A stretch of 37,444 nt of DNA from a marine group bacterium Sva0996 bin134. GTDB taxonomy: Bacteria; Actinomycetota; Acidimicrobiia; Acidimicrobiales; Bin134. The DNA lies in contig MPNQ01000032.1 in the NCBI GenBank assembly GCA_002239105.1, positions 1 to 37,444 of the forward strand, in the 5' to 3' direction. The notes beneath the pieces were generated by a model. The model had not been told where the DNA came from. It worked only from the letters and a program-made list of their open reading frames with translations, and ran no database searches. This document shows positions 21,091 to 29,010 of the stretch, one piece after another. Each line of letters starts with the position of its first letter. The first letter of the stretch is position 1. Position numbers and translations under genes: made by a program.

Positions 21091-22233
21091 CTAACCGGTT
21101 CCGTAGTCCCGGAGCCGAGCCACCGCGTCGGGGATCACCGCCAGTGCCCTATCGATATCAGCGTCGGTGGTCTCATAGCCCAGCGAAAGCCGCAGCGAGC
21201 CCCCGGCCAGCATCCGGTCATAGCCCATGGCGACCAGCACATGCGATGGGTCCTGCGCCCCGCTGGAGCACGACGACGCGGCCGAGGCGTACACCCCGGC
21301 GTCTTCCAGCAGAAACAGCAAGGCCTCCGACTCGATGCCCTCGAAGCACAGATGGGCCGAACCGGACACCTTGCCCGATCGCTCCCCGGTCTCGACCGTG
21401 CCTGCCACCACGGCAAGAATCCCATCGGCCAGACGATCACGCAGCGTGGCCAACCGCTCCACCTGCTCAGCCCGGCTTTTCAGCACCACCTCGGCGGCCG
21501 CCGCCATCCCGGCGATGCCCGCGGCATTGTGGGTGCCCGAGCGCAGTCCCCGCTCCTGGCCACCGCCCAGAAGCAACGGCGACAGCTCCACCCCATTGCG
21601 CACCACCAGCGCTCCTACCCCCTTGGGACCGCCGAACTTATGGGCGCTCACCGAGATCAGATCGGCGCCAGCCGCCAACGATGCCACGTCGAGCCAGGGA
21701 AAGGCCTGCACCGCGTCGGTGTGCAGCACCGCCTGAGGGGCAGCCGAGCGCACCTCCTCGGCCACCTGCTCCAAGGGTTGAACCATGCCGGTCTCGTTGT
21801 TGGCCAGCATCACCGATACCACGGTCACGTCTTCGTCGAGGGCGGCGGCCAGCGCATCCAGATCGATCACCCCGGCGGCGTCCACCGCCACCACCCGGCC
21901 GCCCAGATGCTCCACCGGCTCTAGCACTGCGTGGTGCTCGATGGCCGAGCACACCGTCACCCCGCCCACCCGCATGTGCCGGCCGACCACTGCCATGTTG
22001 TCGCCCTCGGTGCCTCCGCCGGTGAACACGATCTCCCCCGGCTCCGAGCCCAAGGCCTCGGCCATCACATCGCGGGCATCGTCGATCCGCCGACGGGTGT
22101 CCCGGGCCATCCGATGGGCGCCGGTTGGGTTGGCATACAGCTCCCGATGGAGCGGGGCCATGGCCTCGGCCGCCTCCAAGCACAGCGGCGTCGAAGCGGC
22201 ATTGTCCAAATACGAGATTGAGTCCGGTGCCAC
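21091..22233 (-). CDS. Cysteine desulfurase (IscS/NifS family)
   Basis: 380 residues from the GTG at 22233; a TTG at 22239 in the same frame is possible, but AGAGGG is nine bases before the GTG and only three before the TTG. It is a fold-type I PLP enzyme with Glu-His-His-Ala near residue 100, Asp-Ala-Val-Gln near 173, the PLP Lys in Ser-Ala-His-Lys-Phe near 199, and an active-site Cys in Ser-Ser-Cys-Ser-Ser-Gly near 321. It turns cysteine into alanine and an enzyme persulfide. Being just upstream of mnmA, it is the likely sulfur donor for tRNA thiolation and may also feed Fe-S assembly, given the NifU-domain gene at 24124. Confidence 0.94.
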   Translation of the reverse strand: MAPDSISYLDNAASTPLCLEAAEAMAPLHRELYANPTGAHRMARDTRRRIDDARDVMAEALGSEPGEIVFTGGGTEGDNMAVVGRHMRVGGVTVCSAIEHHAVLEPVEHLGGRVVAVDAAGVIDLDALAAALDEDVTVVSVMLANNETGMVQPLEQVAEEVRSAAPQAVLHTDAVQAFPWLDVASLAAGADLISVSAHKFGGPKGVGALVVRNGVELSPLLLGGGQERGLRSGTHNAAGIAGMAAAAEVVLKSRAEQVERLATLRDRLADGILAVVAGTVETGERSGKVSGSAHLCFEGIESEALLFLLEDAGVYASAASSCSSGAQDPSHVLVAMGYDRMLAGGSLRLSLGYETTDADIDRALAVIPDAVARLRDYGTG

Positions 22234-22246
22234 TGCCAACCGCCCT

Positions 22247-22903
22247 CTATACCTTGGGGAACACCAGATCGTCGCGCCGGGAGCGCTTCAGCTCGGCGAA
22301 CGATGGCCACTCGGCCAGTGTCACCACCGCGTCCCACAGTCGAACCGAGTCCTCCGAGGCGGGAACCTCGCTCACCACCGGCCCAAAGAAAGACGTAGAC
22401 CCCCGGCCGTGATGGAACGTGATAATCGGGGTGCCCACGTCCCGCCCGGTGCGGCTCAGCGCCTCCAGCGTGGATTCCCTCAAGGCATCGTCCAACGACT
22501 CATCCTCGGCCAAGGTGGCCAACTCCGGGGAAGCTCCAGCCCTGTCCAACGCGGCCGCCAAGTGCTCGTCTGAGGCCACTTCGCCCATGGTCGAGCGGAT
22601 GTCCCCATCTGGATTCCAGATGGTGGCCCCGTAGGCGGTGTAGAGCGCGCCTACCGCCTGCGAACCATGCTTCTCCCGTACCGCATGAGCCACCCGGAGC
22701 ATCCGCCTGCCCTTGTGGTGCAGATCCTGATAGCCCTCGGGGAAGTCCTCGTAGTCCTTATCCTCGTTGAGGATCGACAAGCAGATAAGCCGCCAATCCA
22801 CCGAGTAGCCCCGCTGCTGGGCGACATCGGACACCCACCGGGAGGTGATCCATGCGAACGGGCAAATCGGATCCCAGAAGAACTCGACGTCGGCTTCAGG
22901 CAT
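22247..22903 (-). CDS. DsbA-fold protein related to mycothiol-dependent nitroreductase Rv2466c
   Basis: 218 residues with a thioredoxin/DsbA fold. The active-site region is Asp-Pro-Ile-Cys-Pro-Phe-Ala-Trp near residues 11-18, so only the first Cys of a CxxC pair is present. A helical insertion follows, then the cis-Pro loop Val-Gly-Thr-Pro-Ile near 146-150. The Trp-Ile-Thr-Ser-Arg-Trp stretch after the active site matches Rv2466c-like actinobacterial proteins as I remember them. The second Cys of Rv2466c (Cys-Pro-Trp-Cys) is Ala here, so a one-Cys, mycothiol-linked mechanism is likely. TAGAAT lies seven bases before the ATG, suggesting a leaderless mRNA. It is first in an operon with the cysteine desulfurase and mnmA. 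Confidence 0.8.
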   Translation of the reverse strand: MPEADVEFFWDPICPFAWITSRWVSDVAQQRGYSVDWRLICLSILNEDKDYEDFPEGYQDLHHKGRRMLRVAHAVREKHGSQAVGALYTAYGATIWNPDGDIRSTMGEVASDEHLAAALDRAGASPELATLAEDESLDDALRESTLEALSRTGRDVGTPIITFHHGRGSTSFFGPVVSEVPASEDSVRLWDAVVTLAEWPSFAELKRSRRDDLVFPKV

Positions 22904-22910
22904 GGGCTGA

Positions 22911-22978
22911 ATTCTACGGTGTCGCCGCTTCTTTCATCCCTGCGGACCGCTCTTTGACTGCCAGACCCACCTTAGAAT
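22911..22978. promoter_or_regulatory. Divergent pair of TAGAAT -10 boxes
   Basis: In the 83-bp gap between two divergent starts, TAGAAT occurs on the minus strand (22916-22911, seven bases before the DsbA-like ATG) and on the plus strand (22973-22978, eight bases before the SRPBCC ATG). Neither start has a ribosome site. Both transcripts may be leaderless or nearly so. Confidence 0.45.
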
Positions 22979-22986
22979 TACTGTGA

Positions 22987-23427
22987 ATGGCCAGAATCAG
23001 GGTTTCCACCACCATTGAAGCGCCTCTAGACGCCGTATGGGAGTACGTCCGCCGAATCGACAGCCACACCGAGTGGATGGCCGACGCCGAGTCGATTTCT
23101 TTCCAGGGCGAGCAGACCGAGGGGGTGGGCACTGCTTTCGATTGCCTCACCAGGGTCGGCCCCCTCCGGCTCAACGACGCCATGGTCATCACCGAATGGG
23201 CCGAAAGGGAGGCCATCGGAGTGCGCCACACCGGATTGGTCACCGGCGAGGGCCGCTTCACCCTCACCCCGGCGGGCACCGACCGCACTGAGTTCTGCTG
23301 GACCGAGGAACTGCACTTCCCCTGGTGGATGGGGGGCCTGCTGGGCGACATCGTGGGAGCCCGCATTCTCGAGTGGGTGTGGCGCCGCAATCTCAAAACG
23401 TTGCGCGCCCAATTCTCGGCTGCCTAG
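22987..23427 (+). CDS. SRPBCC (START-like) family protein
   Basis: 146 residues with the polyketide cyclase/dehydrase-like SRPBCC pattern: an N-terminal beta strand, Ala-Pro-Leu-Asp-Ala-Val-Trp-Glu-Tyr-Val near residues 12-21, a helix-grip core, and a long C-terminal helix from about 118 ending in Arg-Arg-Asn-Leu-Lys. Such folds hold a hydrophobic ligand in a cavity. No catalytic residue can be assigned and no lipid or polyketide genes are near. Its stop overlaps the stop of the convergent rhomboid gene by four bases. Function is unknown beyond the fold. Confidence 0.85.
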   Translation: MARIRVSTTIEAPLDAVWEYVRRIDSHTEWMADAESISFQGEQTEGVGTAFDCLTRVGPLRLNDAMVITEWAEREAIGVRHTGLVTGEGRFTLTPAGTDRTEFCWTEELHFPWWMGGLLGDIVGARILEWVWRRNLKTLRAQFSAA

Positions 23428-24110
23428 AACGCCTCCACCCAGCGGGAGGCGGCCCATAGGGACCCGACAAAGGAGCCCGCGGCCACCACGGTGGCGGCGA
23501 GCACGGGGACAGCATTGGTGTGCCGCCGTTTGCGAATTGCCTGAGCCGCGGCTGCCCCCACGAGGACACCGCCGATAAGCCCGCCGATATGACCGCCCAG
23601 CGAAACCTCCCGAACGGTGAAGCTGATGACCAGGTTGATGGCCAGAATCGGCCCTATCGGCGTCTGGAATAGACCCACCCCTTGGGTCAGCATCAGGGCG
23701 GCATAGGCACCCATCAGCCCGAAGATGGCCCCCGACGCTCCGGCGATAAGGGAGTTGGGCGCCTCGATCAACGCGCCGAACGACCCGCTCACCAACGATG
23801 AGAGATACACCGCGGTGAATGGCACCCGTCCCAGCCACCGCTCCAGGGCCAACCCCAGGATGTAGAGCGAGTACATGTTGACCGCCAGGTGGAATAGACC
23901 GTGGTGCAAGAAACCGCCGGTGAACACCCGCCACCACTCGTTGGCGATGTCGATGGCCGGCCCCCAAGTGGCGGCTTCGAAGATCAGACCGTCTACAGCA
24001 CTCTGGCCACCGATGCTGTCCCCCATGGCCATGCCGACGATGAACACCACAACGTTGGCGGCAATAAGCACATAGCTGACGTACCAGGTGTCGGTTCTCT
24101 GGGGGATCAT
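23424..24110 (-). CDS. Rhomboid family intramembrane serine protease
   Basis: 228 residues from the ATG at 24110; a TTG two codons earlier is in frame. Six or seven transmembrane segments are visible. Rhomboid signatures are complete: Phe-His-Leu-Ala-Val-Asn-Met near residue 73-79, the nucleophile Ser126 in Gly-Ala-Ser-Gly-Ala-Ile-Phe-Gly, and the partner His174 in Gly-Gly-His-Ile-Gly-Gly. It would cut substrate membrane helices within the lipid bilayer. It starts 13 bp after the stop of the NifU-domain gene on the same strand, so the two are probably co-transcribed, though no functional link is known. Confidence 0.93.
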   Translation of the reverse strand: MIPQRTDTWYVSYVLIAANVVVFIVGMAMGDSIGGQSAVDGLIFEAATWGPAIDIANEWWRVFTGGFLHHGLFHLAVNMYSLYILGLALERWLGRVPFTAVYLSSLVSGSFGALIEAPNSLIAGASGAIFGLMGAYAALMLTQGVGLFQTPIGPILAINLVISFTVREVSLGGHIGGLIGGVLVGAAAAQAIRKRRHTNAVPVLAATVVAAGSFVGSLWAASRWVEAF

Positions 24111-24123
24111 GCTCAATGAGCGG

Positions 24124-24387
24124 TTACAGACCTACCGGTGAGCCGTCGCCCAGCAGGTTCTGGCCCACGTTCACCACCTCGGTGACCCCATCCACACGGT
24201 CTTTGAGAATCCGCTCCACCCCAGCCTTCAGCGTGACCGTCGAAGCCGGGCAACTCACGCAGGCCCCCGTCAATTCCACGGTGACCACGCCGGTGTCCTC
24301 GTCCACCTCTCGCAAGAAGATGTCGCCGTCGTCGGCCTGCACCGCGGGGCGGATGGCCTCGATCACTTGGGCAACGGCTTCCTGCAC
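24124..24387 (-). CDS. NifU C-terminal domain (Nfu-type) Fe-S scaffold protein
   Basis: 87 residues starting with GTG at 24387. It consists of the NifU C-terminal domain alone, with Cys-Val-Ser-Cys near residues 43-46 that can hold a bridging Fe-S cluster, preceded by a helix and Asp-Asp-Gly-Asp near 19-22. Such stand-alone proteins carry or assemble [4Fe-4S] clusters for transfer to targets. The typical Gly-Gly-Asp before the first strand is Asp-Gly-Asp here. It is upstream of the rhomboid gene on the minus strand and near the cysteine desulfurase operon. Confidence 0.9.
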   Translation of the reverse strand: MQEAVAQVIEAIRPAVQADDGDIFLREVDEDTGVVTVELTGACVSCPASTVTLKAGVERILKDRVDGVTEVVNVGQNLLGDGSPVGL

Positions 24388-24476
24388 GCCTTCATTCTCT
24401 CAGCAGGTGACCGTTTCGCCAACCTTCTTGCCGAACACTTCCTTCAAACTGACAAGCGTCTGAAAGACTCGACCCT

Positions 24477-24611
24477 GTGGAAGTGCTGGCCCACCAGGGA
24501 GGTTGGGACGAGATCCTCTTGGTGGCCGCGCCGTTGGCCCTGCTGGCCGGCTTGTTGTTTCTGGCTAACCGCCGGGCCTCACGCGGCGGACGTCGGCCCC
24601 AAGAGCGCTGA
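24477..24611 (+). CDS. Small single-pass membrane protein, 44 residues
   Basis: A GTG start at 24477 opens a 44-codon frame with strong third-position G/C bias. It codes for a short N-terminal part with Gln-Gly-Gly-Trp-Asp-Glu (residues 7-12), one hydrophobic helix (about 13-29) and a very basic tail with six Arg. This layout is that of a positive-inside membrane peptide. I recall similar short proteins in other actinobacteria but cannot name a function. Its last 47 bases overlap the 3' end of murA on the other strand, and it lies divergent from the NifU-domain gene. Confidence 0.6.
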   Translation: MEVLAHQGGWDEILLVAAPLALLAGLLFLANRRASRGGRRPQER

Positions 24612-25842
24612 GCTTGCCGACGAAGTCCTCATAGCCCCGGTCGATGTGGTGGGGATCAGACACCACCGTGACGCCGTCGGCCGCCAAGCCGGCCACCACC
24701 AAAGCTGCCCCGGCCCGGATGTCGGATGCCCGCACCGGCGCTCCGCTGAGCCGGTCGATACCCCGGATCACCGCATGATGGCCCTCGGTGCGGATATTTG
24801 CGCCCATGCGCACCAACTCGTCCACGTAGCGAAATCGGCCTGAGAACAGGTTCTCGGTCACAATTCCTACCCCCTCGGCCACCGACAGCATGGCCACCAG
24901 CAGCGGCTTGCAGTCGGTCGGCAGGCCGGGATACGGGAGGGTGGATACATCGGCCGACCGAAGGCGCCCGTTGCACATCGCCCAAATGCCGTCGGGATCC
25001 GATGAAGTCCGCACCCCCATGTCCCCTAGTTTGCGGCACAGCATCGCCATGTGGTCGGACCGGGCGCCCAGCAGGGTGATCTCGCCGCCGGCCATTGCCA
25101 GGGCCGCCAAGAAGGTGGCTGCCTCGATCCGGTCGCTCACCACGGTGTGCTCCACCGGGTGCAGTTCATCCACCCCCTCCACCTCGATGGTGGACGTTCC
25201 CGCACCGGTCACCTGGCCGCCCATGTGGTTGAGGAATCCGGCCAGATCGGCGATTTCCGGCTCCCGGGCGGCATTGTCGATCACCGTGGTCCCCTTGGCC
25301 CGCACCGCGGCCATCATCACGTTCTCGGTGGCCCCCACACTGGGGAATTCCAGCAGCACCAGGTTGCCCACCAGATTGTCGGCGGAGGCGTAAACGTCGC
25401 CGCCGGAGGTTTCGATTCGACAGCCGATGGTCTCCAGAGCGGCAACGTGCATGTCGATGGGCCGGGGGCCGAAGTCGTCGCCGCCAGGCAGGGCCACCCG
25501 GGCATGCCCGACACCGGCCAACAGCGGCCCCAGCACCGCGGTAGATGCCCGCAACTGCTCGGTCAGCGCATAGGGGGCCTCGGGGGTGATAGACGCAGGG
25601 CGCTCAATGGTGAGGGCATCACCCGACCGGCTGACCGTGACGCCCATCGCCCGCAGCACCTCGGCCATCGCCGTCACATCCTCGATATCGGGCACATTGC
25701 GGATCACGAACGTGCCCTCGGTGAGCAGACAGGCAGCCATGAGCTTCAGCACGGAGTTCTTGGCCCCGCTGATGGGCACCGAGCCCTCCAGCGGGCCGCT
25801 GGCCCGTACCTCGATGCGATCCTGCTGATCGACGCTCTCCAC
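24565..25842 (-). CDS. murA: UDP-N-acetylglucosamine 1-carboxyvinyltransferase
   Basis: A 425-residue enzyme that transfers enolpyruvate from PEP to UDP-GlcNAc, the first committed step of peptidoglycan synthesis. The EPSP-synthase fold is clear: Lys-Asn near residues 28-29, Arg98 in Leu-Arg-Ala-Ser, and the Arg-Pro-Ile-Asp block near 127. The catalytic loop reads Leu-Pro-Gly-Gly-Asp-Asp-Phe-Gly, so the position of E. coli Cys115 is Asp122, as in Mycobacterium tuberculosis MurA. Fosfomycin alkylates that Cys, so intrinsic resistance is expected. The start is GTG with a CATACT box six bases upstream and no ribosome site. It is divergent from the MFS gene. Confidence 0.96.
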   Translation of the reverse strand: MESVDQQDRIEVRASGPLEGSVPISGAKNSVLKLMAACLLTEGTFVIRNVPDIEDVTAMAEVLRAMGVTVSRSGDALTIERPASITPEAPYALTEQLRASTAVLGPLLAGVGHARVALPGGDDFGPRPIDMHVAALETIGCRIETSGGDVYASADNLVGNLVLLEFPSVGATENVMMAAVRAKGTTVIDNAAREPEIADLAGFLNHMGGQVTGAGTSTIEVEGVDELHPVEHTVVSDRIEAATFLAALAMAGGEITLLGARSDHMAMLCRKLGDMGVRTSSDPDGIWAMCNGRLRSADVSTLPYPGLPTDCKPLLVAMLSVAEGVGIVTENLFSGRFRYVDELVRMGANIRTEGHHAVIRGIDRLSGAPVRASDIRAGAALVVAGLAADGVTVVSDPHHIDRGYEDFVGKLSALGADVRRVRPGG

Positions 25843-25848
25843 CTGACC

Positions 25849-25930
25849 AGTATGGTGCCCGCACTCCTTTCGGCACAGTCATGCTGGCGTCAGACCCAAT
25901 CGCTGAGCATCGAGCGCACAAAAGTAAACT
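25849..25930. promoter_or_regulatory. Divergent promoter region between murA and the MFS gene
   Basis: In the 100-bp gap, the minus strand has CATACT (25854-25849) six bases before the murA GTG, and the plus strand has TAAACT (25925-25930) 12 bases before the MFS ATG. -35 boxes are not obvious. Both would give very short or no leaders. Confidence 0.35.
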
Positions 25931-25942
25931 GCCCTCCAATCC

Positions 25943-27463
25943 ATGCCCCCCGTGATCTCTCGTCGCGTCCTGAACGCCGATGCCGCCGATGCCCTGCTAA
26001 ATGGCCCCAATGGTCTGCTGACCCCCCGCTCCGACATCGTCTTGGAGCAAGCCGAAGGCGAAGCCAGGTTCACCGCAGTGGAGGGGCCGGTGGAGCACTA
26101 TCGCCGCACGGTAACCGTCGAGCCAATCGGCTCCGACCAAGTGGAGATCACCGAGAGGTTCGATTACCGACTGTCCATTCCAGTTTGGTGGGTGCTGTTC
26201 ACCATCCCGTTCAGCCGCGCCCTGCGCCGGGGGCGGGATTTGCCCTGGTGGCATCCCCCCGACCGGTTCACCGAACGACAGGCTCGGGTGGTGGCCCTGC
26301 TGGCCATCCTGGCGGTAGCCGCCGGATTCCTGGGCACGCTGTTGGGGCAGACCATCACCTTCGCGGCCGACGAGTTCAAGGTGGGAGAATCAGCCCAAGG
26401 TCTGGCCCTCTCCCTGGTGCGCCTCAGCATCCTGATCACTCTGGTGGTGGCCGCGCTCGGCGATCGGAAAGGGCGACGGCGCACCCTGCTCTACGCCGCA
26501 GCCGGGTCTATCCTCGCTGCGGCCGCAACTTCGCTCGTGCCCAATCTGGCCACCTTGGCCACAGTCCAGGCGGTTTCCCGGGGGCTGTCTCACGCCATGG
26601 CCCTGCTCATCTTTGTGTTCGCTCTAGAGGAAGCACCAGCCGGTTCCCGGGCCTTTGTGGCCTCCATGCTGGCGCTGGCCGCCGGTTTGGGCTCGGGACT
26701 GGCTGTGGGGTCCGTGCCTTTCGCCGACCTCAGCACTTCGGGATGGCGGCTCTCGTTTGTGGCCGCGTTGGCGGCGCTGCCCTTGGTGGCGTTCGTGGCC
26801 CGACGGCTTCCCGAGTCCCAGCGTTTCGAAGCCGCTCGCCGACAGCCGCGAACCCGTCCCCCAGAGCAGTACCGCTTCCGCTTGATGATCTTGGCGGTGA
26901 CGTCCTTCGCGGTGTTGGTGTTCTCTGCCCCCGCATCCCAGTTGCAGAACGAGTTCCTGAACGAGCAGCGAGACTTCAGCGCCACCAAGATCGCGGTGTT
27001 CACCTTGCTCACTACTTGGACGGCGGGGCCGGGCATGCTCATCGCCGGCAAGTTGGCCGACCTGCGGGGCCGGCGGGTGATTGCCGCGGTGGGAGTTAGC
27101 GGGGGGTCCATTTTCATCTTGTGGCATTTCACCCAAGCAGGCTGGCCGATGTGGGTCTTTATCGCAGTGGGAGCGCTGTTGACTTCCTCAACGGTGCCGT
27201 CGCTGGGGGTGTACCGAGCCGAGATGTTCGGAACCATTCGCCGGTCGGAGTCCAACGGACTGCTCGGCGTGGCCGGGGTTTCCGGGAGCATGGTCGGACT
27301 GGCCGCCGGGGGCTACATGATCGAGACCTGGGGTTACGGCACCGCCTTCTCCATATTGCTGGCCGGCCCACTTCTGGTCGCAGTGCTGGTGCTGTTGTTC
27401 TACCCCGAGACCACCCGGCGATCACTGGAGGAGCTCAACCCCGAAGACTCTGAGGACATGTAG
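25943..27463 (+). CDS. MFS transporter with an N-terminal soluble extension
   Basis: 506 residues. Residues 1-75 and 85-110 are hydrophilic and come before the first of about 12 transmembrane helices. This extension contains a short hydrophobic stretch near 78-88 and resembles no domain I know. The transporter body has the MFS motif A variant Gly-Asp-Arg-Lys-Gly-Arg-Arg-Arg near residue 173 and a matching Leu-Ala-Asp-Leu-Arg-Gly-Arg-Arg near 376 in the second half. The C-terminus is Pro-Glu-Thr followed by a charged tail, as in sugar-porter-like families. The substrate is unknown. It is divergent from murA and convergent with the TEX30-like hydrolase. Confidence 0.87.
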   Translation: MPPVISRRVLNADAADALLNGPNGLLTPRSDIVLEQAEGEARFTAVEGPVEHYRRTVTVEPIGSDQVEITERFDYRLSIPVWWVLFTIPFSRALRRGRDLPWWHPPDRFTERQARVVALLAILAVAAGFLGTLLGQTITFAADEFKVGESAQGLALSLVRLSILITLVVAALGDRKGRRRTLLYAAAGSILAAAATSLVPNLATLATVQAVSRGLSHAMALLIFVFALEEAPAGSRAFVASMLALAAGLGSGLAVGSVPFADLSTSGWRLSFVAALAALPLVAFVARRLPESQRFEAARRQPRTRPPEQYRFRLMILAVTSFAVLVFSAPASQLQNEFLNEQRDFSATKIAVFTLLTTWTAGPGMLIAGKLADLRGRRVIAAVGVSGGSIFILWHFTQAGWPMWVFIAVGALLTSSTVPSLGVYRAEMFGTIRRSESNGLLGVAGVSGSMVGLAAGGYMIETWGYGTAFSILLAGPLLVAVLVLLFYPETTRRSLEELNPEDSEDM

Positions 27464-27509
27464 TGGTCTGGTCGCATCCCCCTCCTCCCATTTCACACAC
27501 AGACCACTA
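27461..27509. terminator. Possible convergent stem-loop between the MFS and hydrolase genes
   Basis: A perfect 10-bp inverted repeat (27461-27470 and 27500-27509) with a 29-base loop begins at the MFS stop codon and lies before the hydrolase stop at 27519. There is no T-run, so termination by rho-independent means is doubtful. Confidence 0.3.
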
Positions 27510-27518
27510 GAGCGTCTT

Positions 27519-28088
27519 CTAGAGAGTCTTCAGCCAACTAGCCACCGCGGCAACGATCTCTGCGTCAGCCTTCTTCGGGTCGTGGCGCTCTCCCTCAAGC
27601 CAAACGGTGGAAACCGGACCCTTGATGGCCGCCAAGTGGTGGTCAAACTCCTCGGGAGTGCCAAAGGGGTCGCGGTCGCCGGAGATGAACAGGCACGGGA
27701 CCTCAATAGCGCCGAAATGCCCGGTCCGCAGGTTCTCGGGCTTCTTGGGCGGGTGCAGCGGATAGCTCAACAGCACCAGCCCAGCGGCGGGCATTCCCTC
27801 GGCCACCGCCATTGAGAACATCCTTCCGCCCATCGACCGGCCTCCCAGCACCAGACGCCCTGGGTCGGCCCCTAGTCGAGTGGCGATGGCCGGAATCTCC
27901 TCGTGGAGGAAGGCCAGCAGCTTGGGCGCCCGGTCGGGGGGGCGCCGGCCCTGGTTCCGATAGGGAAAGTTGATCCGCTCGACTGGCAGCGGAGCCAACC
28001 CCTCAGCGATAGCCACCAACGAGTGCTGGTCGCGATCTCCACCGGCACCGTGGGTCAATACAAGCCCTTCTACCGTCGGGGCCGCCAC
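27519..28088 (-). CDS. Alpha/beta hydrolase of the TEX30/KANSL3-like family
   Basis: 189 residues starting with GTG at 28088, sharing one base with the stop of the upstream zinc-ribbon gene. The oxyanion-side motif Thr-His-Gly-Ala-Gly-Gly is near residues 12-17. The nucleophile elbow is Gly-Arg-Ser-Met-Gly-Gly near 83-88, the acid Asp is in Ser-Gly-Asp-Arg-Asp near 136-140, and the His is in Gly-Glu-Arg-His-Asp near 165-169. Compact length, no lid domain. Such proteins are often annotated as dienelactone hydrolase-like, but the substrate is unknown. It is translationally coupled to the zinc-ribbon gene. Confidence 0.85.
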   Translation of the reverse strand: MAAPTVEGLVLTHGAGGDRDQHSLVAIAEGLAPLPVERINFPYRNQGRRPPDRAPKLLAFLHEEIPAIATRLGADPGRLVLGGRSMGGRMFSMAVAEGMPAAGLVLLSYPLHPPKKPENLRTGHFGAIEVPCLFISGDRDPFGTPEEFDHHLAAIKGPVSTVWLEGERHDPKKADAEIVAAVASWLKTL

Positions 28089-28903
28089 TACATGTACCGG
28101 CGTAGCAGGTCCCTCAGAGTGACCGCAGCCTGCTCCGCCGCAATATCGCCGTCGGTGGGATCGGGACCGGCCACCAACGCTTCCCGCAGTTCATCGGCGG
28201 CATCGAGCATCGAACGCCAGAAATCCCCGTCGTATCCCCACGGCAGGCTGAGTTGCACCACTTGTCCGTGGGCGATGGCGAAGTCCTCCACCGCCTTGGT
28301 GTCGGAGGTGTTGCGACGGAGCCGATCGGAGGAGAGAAACAGCGCCTCCAGCACCTGGTAAGGCTCCACTCCGGGCAGGCCCGGCCCGAACTGGCGCTGG
28401 GCGGCGGCATTGATCATCCGGTCGAACACGGCGTCCACCGCTTCCTCGTCGGCCTCCCCCACCACCAAATTGCCGGCGTAGTCCACTTCGTGGGCGATGC
28501 CCTCGCTCAAGAGCTCGCTCATCACATCGGCCTTTTGGGCGTCGTCGTAGTCCCCCAGTTCGTACACCACCGCAGGCAGGCTCTTGTCTAGGTCCGGCAG
28601 TTGGGCCCGCAGTACCCCCTCCACTGCCTTGTCGACTTCCTCCTCGTCGGCCTCGCACACGATCAGCGTCGGCCCCAGCCAGGCGTGCTCCAACCCCTCT
28701 TCTCGGAGCGCTGCTTCCAAGCCATTGCGGGCGCCATAAGACCACTCGTGGAACTCATAGGCCAGTTGCTCGTCGTCGGGGCCACCCACCCCTTCGGCAG
28801 GTTGTGGCGGCGACGGGAAGGTGGCCACGCCGCACTCCACGCACTCCGACACGTCCTCGTCGTAGGGGGCGCCGCATTGGAAGCACCAAACCATGCCGTC
28901 CAT
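28088..28903 (-). CDS. Zinc-ribbon protein with two copies of an unknown domain
   Basis: 271 residues. The N-terminus is a zinc ribbon with Cys7-x-x-Cys10 and Cys21-x-x-Cys24. Two homologous halves follow. Copy one is about residues 48-96 and copy two about 112-160; both start Tyr-Glu, run through an Ala-rich helix, and end with an Ala-Asp-Glu-Glu block followed by Val-Asp. The repeats look like the small ferredoxin-like fold of DUF2007-type proteins, which is a guess from pattern only. The C-terminal 100 residues are helical and acidic. I do not recognise the function. It is divergent from the fructose bisphosphatase gene. Confidence 0.78.
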   Translation of the reverse strand: MDGMVWCFQCGAPYDEDVSECVECGVATFPSPPQPAEGVGGPDDEQLAYEFHEWSYGARNGLEAALREEGLEHAWLGPTLIVCEADEEEVDKAVEGVLRAQLPDLDKSLPAVVYELGDYDDAQKADVMSELLSEGIAHEVDYAGNLVVGEADEEAVDAVFDRMINAAAQRQFGPGLPGVEPYQVLEALFLSSDRLRRNTSDTKAVEDFAIAHGQVVQLSLPWGYDGDFWRSMLDAADELREALVAGPDPTDGDIAAEQAAVTLRDLLRRYM

Positions 28904-29010
28904 AGTTTCAGATCACAGGTCAACGGTCGCATTGTCGGGACAAACAGAAGCCGCACAAACATGCTGGCAGAGGGTGAAGTCGCCGGTGCGCAGCACTACG
29001 GTTGGACAAC

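Noticed and set aside
20581..21924. Plus-strand frame of 447 codons across mnmA and the cysteine desulfurase
   Set aside because: It lies antisense to two well-supported enzymes and shows no family signature.
25051..27099. Long plus-strand frame (682 codons) spanning murA and the MFS gene
   Set aside because: It runs antisense to murA and out of frame over the MFS gene. Its product is rich in Arg, Gly and His with no domain, as expected for a GC-rich shadow.
27461..27509. Strong bidirectional terminator
   Set aside because: The 10-bp stem has a 29-base loop and no T-run on either side, so it is listed only as a weak possibility.
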